From Candidatus Omnitrophota bacterium (GTDB taxonomy: Bacteria > Omnitrophota > Gorgyraeia > Gygaellales > JAHJCI01), in assembly GCA_018813085.1 (NCBI GenBank), contig JAHJCI010000127.1, positions 1 through 5,001 of the forward strand: a DNA stretch of 5,001 nt, in the 5' to 3' direction. A program made the translations under genes and the position numbers. Positions 3,620 through 5,001 of this stretch are shown here, piece after piece (the first letter of the stretch is position 1; each line of letters starts with the position of its first letter). The notes beneath the pieces are model-generated. The model saw only the letters and a list, made by a program, of their open reading frames with translations, did no database searches and was not told the origin of the DNA.

Positions 3620-5001
3620 ATGTTGCGTACTCATACTTGCGGGCAATTAAACAAAGCAGATATAGGCAGTCAGGTTACTCTCTGCGGATGGGTAGCTACC
3701 CGGCGCGACCATGGTAAGATTATTTTTATTGATTTAAGAGACAGGTACGGCATGGTTCAGGTAGTCTTTTTCCCCAGCCGCGAGAATATCGAGGTATATG
3801 AAAAGGCAAAGGAATTAGGCAACGAATTTGTCATTCTAATCAAGGGCAAGATTAATGCCCGGCCCTTGGGAACTGTTAATCCCAATTTACCTACGGGGGA
3901 AGTTGAACTTTGTGCAGAAGAGCTAATCATTCTCAATACTTGTTCTGCCCTGCCTTTTGAAATCAAAGAAGATACTAATGCCGGGGGTGATATACGCCTT
4001 AAGTACCGTTATTTAGACCTGCGAAGGAAAAAGGCTTTTAATAATCTCTATTTAAGGCATGGGCTTTATTTCACAATGAGGTCTTTTTTAAATAAGCAGG
4101 GTTTTGTTGAGATAGAAACCCCGATGCTGACAAAATCCACTCCTGAAGGGGCGCGTGATTTTCTTGTCCCCTCGCGCCTGAGCCCAGGCAGTTTCTATGC
4201 GCTTCCTCAATCTCCGCAGTTATTCAAACAGATTTTAATGGTAGCAGGCGTTGACCGCTATTATCAGATTGCCCGCTGCTTTCGCGACGAAGATTTACGT
4301 GCTGACCGGCAGCCAGAATTTACGCAGCTGGATTTAGAGATGTCTTTTATAGAACAGGAAGATGTTTTCAATTTGATAGAAGAACTATTAGCGCGTATCT
4401 TTACAGAGGGCTTAGGCATTCAGCTTAAAGTTCCTTTCCCGCGCATGAGCCATGAAGAGTCGATGAGGCGCTACAAAAGCGACAAACCGGATATAAGAGA
4501 AAAGAAGGATAAGGGCGAATTTGCTTTTATCTGGATTACTGATTTTCCTCTATTTAAATTCAACGATGAAGAGAATTGCTGGGTAAGCGAGCATCATCCT
4601 TTTACCGCTCCTGCCTGTGAAGATATTAAGTTAGACGGCTCATACAAGGAGATCAAGGCGCTTGCCTATGATTTAGTGTTAAACGGTTCTGAAATAGGTT
4701 CCGGCTCTCTGAGGATTCATCAGTCCAGCTTGCAGAAAAAAATATTCAAGATTATCGGCATAGAAGAAGAAGAGGCGGTTTCGCGCTTCGGATTTTTATT
4801 GGAGGCATTAAAATACGGCGCTCCGCCTCACGGCGGTTTTGCGCTCGGATTAGATAGATTTTTAAGTATAGTTTCAGGTGAGGAGACAATCAGGGAAGTA
4901 ATTACTTTTCCTAAGACTCAAAGCGGATGGTGTCCGTTGACCGATGCGCCTTCGTCTGTGAAAGAGGCGCAGTTAAACGAACTAGGCTTGAAGATAAAAG
5001 A
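3620..5001 (+). CDS. aspS: Aspartyl-tRNA synthetase, bacterial type but lacking the GAD insertion (3' end cut by window edge)
   Basis: Class IIb synthetase that charges tRNA-Asp with aspartate; 460 residues are visible and the end is off the window. The N-terminal OB-fold anticodon-binding domain (about 1-105) contains GWVATRRDHGKIIFIDLRDR (23-42). Linker motif RYLDLRR (130-136) leads to the catalytic domain: TPEGARDF (174-181), ALPQSPQLFKQ (194-204), motif 2 CFRDEDLRADRQPEFTQLD (220-238), HHPFTAP (325-331), NGSEIGSGSLRIH (355-367) and motif 3 GLDRF (410-414). Inferred active-site residues E176, Q200, K203, R222, E358, R365 and R413 are present. The odd point is that SDKPD (287-291) is followed after 13 residues by WITDFP (305-310), where E. 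coli-type enzymes have about 130 residues forming the GAD domain. His31 suggests a non-discriminating enzyme. The last residues match the usual C-terminal region, so the full protein is probably about 460-475 residues instead of about 590. No Shine-Dalgarno; the leader is A/T-rich. Confidence 0.95.
   Translation, partial: MLRTHTCGQLNKADIGSQVTLCGWVATRRDHGKIIFIDLRDRYGMVQVVFFPSRENIEVYEKAKELGNEFVILIKGKINARPLGTVNPNLPTGEVELCAEELIILNTCSALPFEIKEDTNAGGDIRLKYRYLDLRRKKAFNNLYLRHGLYFTMRSFLNKQGFVEIETPMLTKSTPEGARDFLVPSRLSPGSFYALPQSPQLFKQILMVAGVDRYYQIARCFRDEDLRADRQPEFTQLDLEMSFIEQEDVFNLIEELLARIFTEGLGIQLKVPFPRMSHEESMRRYKSDKPDIREKKDKGEFAFIWITDFPLFKFNDEENCWVSEHHPFTAPACEDIKLDGSYKEIKALAYDLVLNGSEIGSGSLRIHQSSLQKKIFKIIGIEEEEAVSRFGFLLEALKYGAPPHGGFALGLDRFLSIVSGEETIREVITFPKTQSGWCPLTDAPSSVKEAQLNELGLKIK

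Noticed and set aside
4481..4534. aspS as a frameshifted or decayed gene
   Set aside because: The frame is open for all 460 visible codons and every catalytic motif is intact on both sides of the missing domain, so a functional shortened protein is more likely.

Overview
The window is a stretch of bacterial chromosome with every gene on the + strand. Composition is moderately AT-rich and no mobile elements, rRNA, tRNA or CRISPR arrays are visible. The organism looks like a diderm (Gram-negative-type) bacterium, because it encodes a lipoprotein peptidoglycan amidase whose residue after the lipobox Cys does not look like an inner-membrane retention signal. Gene content and style resemble an uncultured lineage such as Omnitrophota or a relative. 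That placement is an impression from sequence style, not something proved here.

Layout: 1-279 is the 3' end of a coiled-coil protein. It is followed at short spacing by rsmA (16S rRNA dimethyladenosine transferase), whose last 11 bases overlap the start of a LysM plus PGRP/Amidase_2 lipoprotein. These three look like one transcription unit. A 139-bp gap follows, carrying a very good sigma70-type promoter (TTGACA, 17-bp spacer, extended -10). Downstream of it lie an HU/IHF-family DNA-binding protein gene, hisS (histidyl-tRNA synthetase) and aspS (aspartyl-tRNA synthetase, cut by the right window edge only a few residues before its expected end). These form a second, information-processing unit.

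Most of the window is housekeeping, but several points deserve attention. (1) The bacterial-type AspRS appears to lack the whole ~130-residue GAD insertion domain that normally sits between the SDKP motif and the xWxxDFP motif. The flanking catalytic motifs are intact and in frame. (2) The same protein carries His31 in its anticodon-binding domain (RRDHG), the signature of non-discriminating AspRS, which predicts GatCAB-dependent Asn-tRNA synthesis. (3) Between the promoter and the HU gene, two 13-codon mini-ORFs are chained to each other and to the HU start codon by successive ATGA overlaps. The first ATG lies almost at the predicted transcription start. (4) A strong imperfect hairpin sits between the HU gene and hisS, and a degenerate ~20-bp AT-rich tandem repeat sits between hisS and aspS. 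(5) Only the HU gene has a Shine-Dalgarno sequence; the other starts have A/T-rich leaders.
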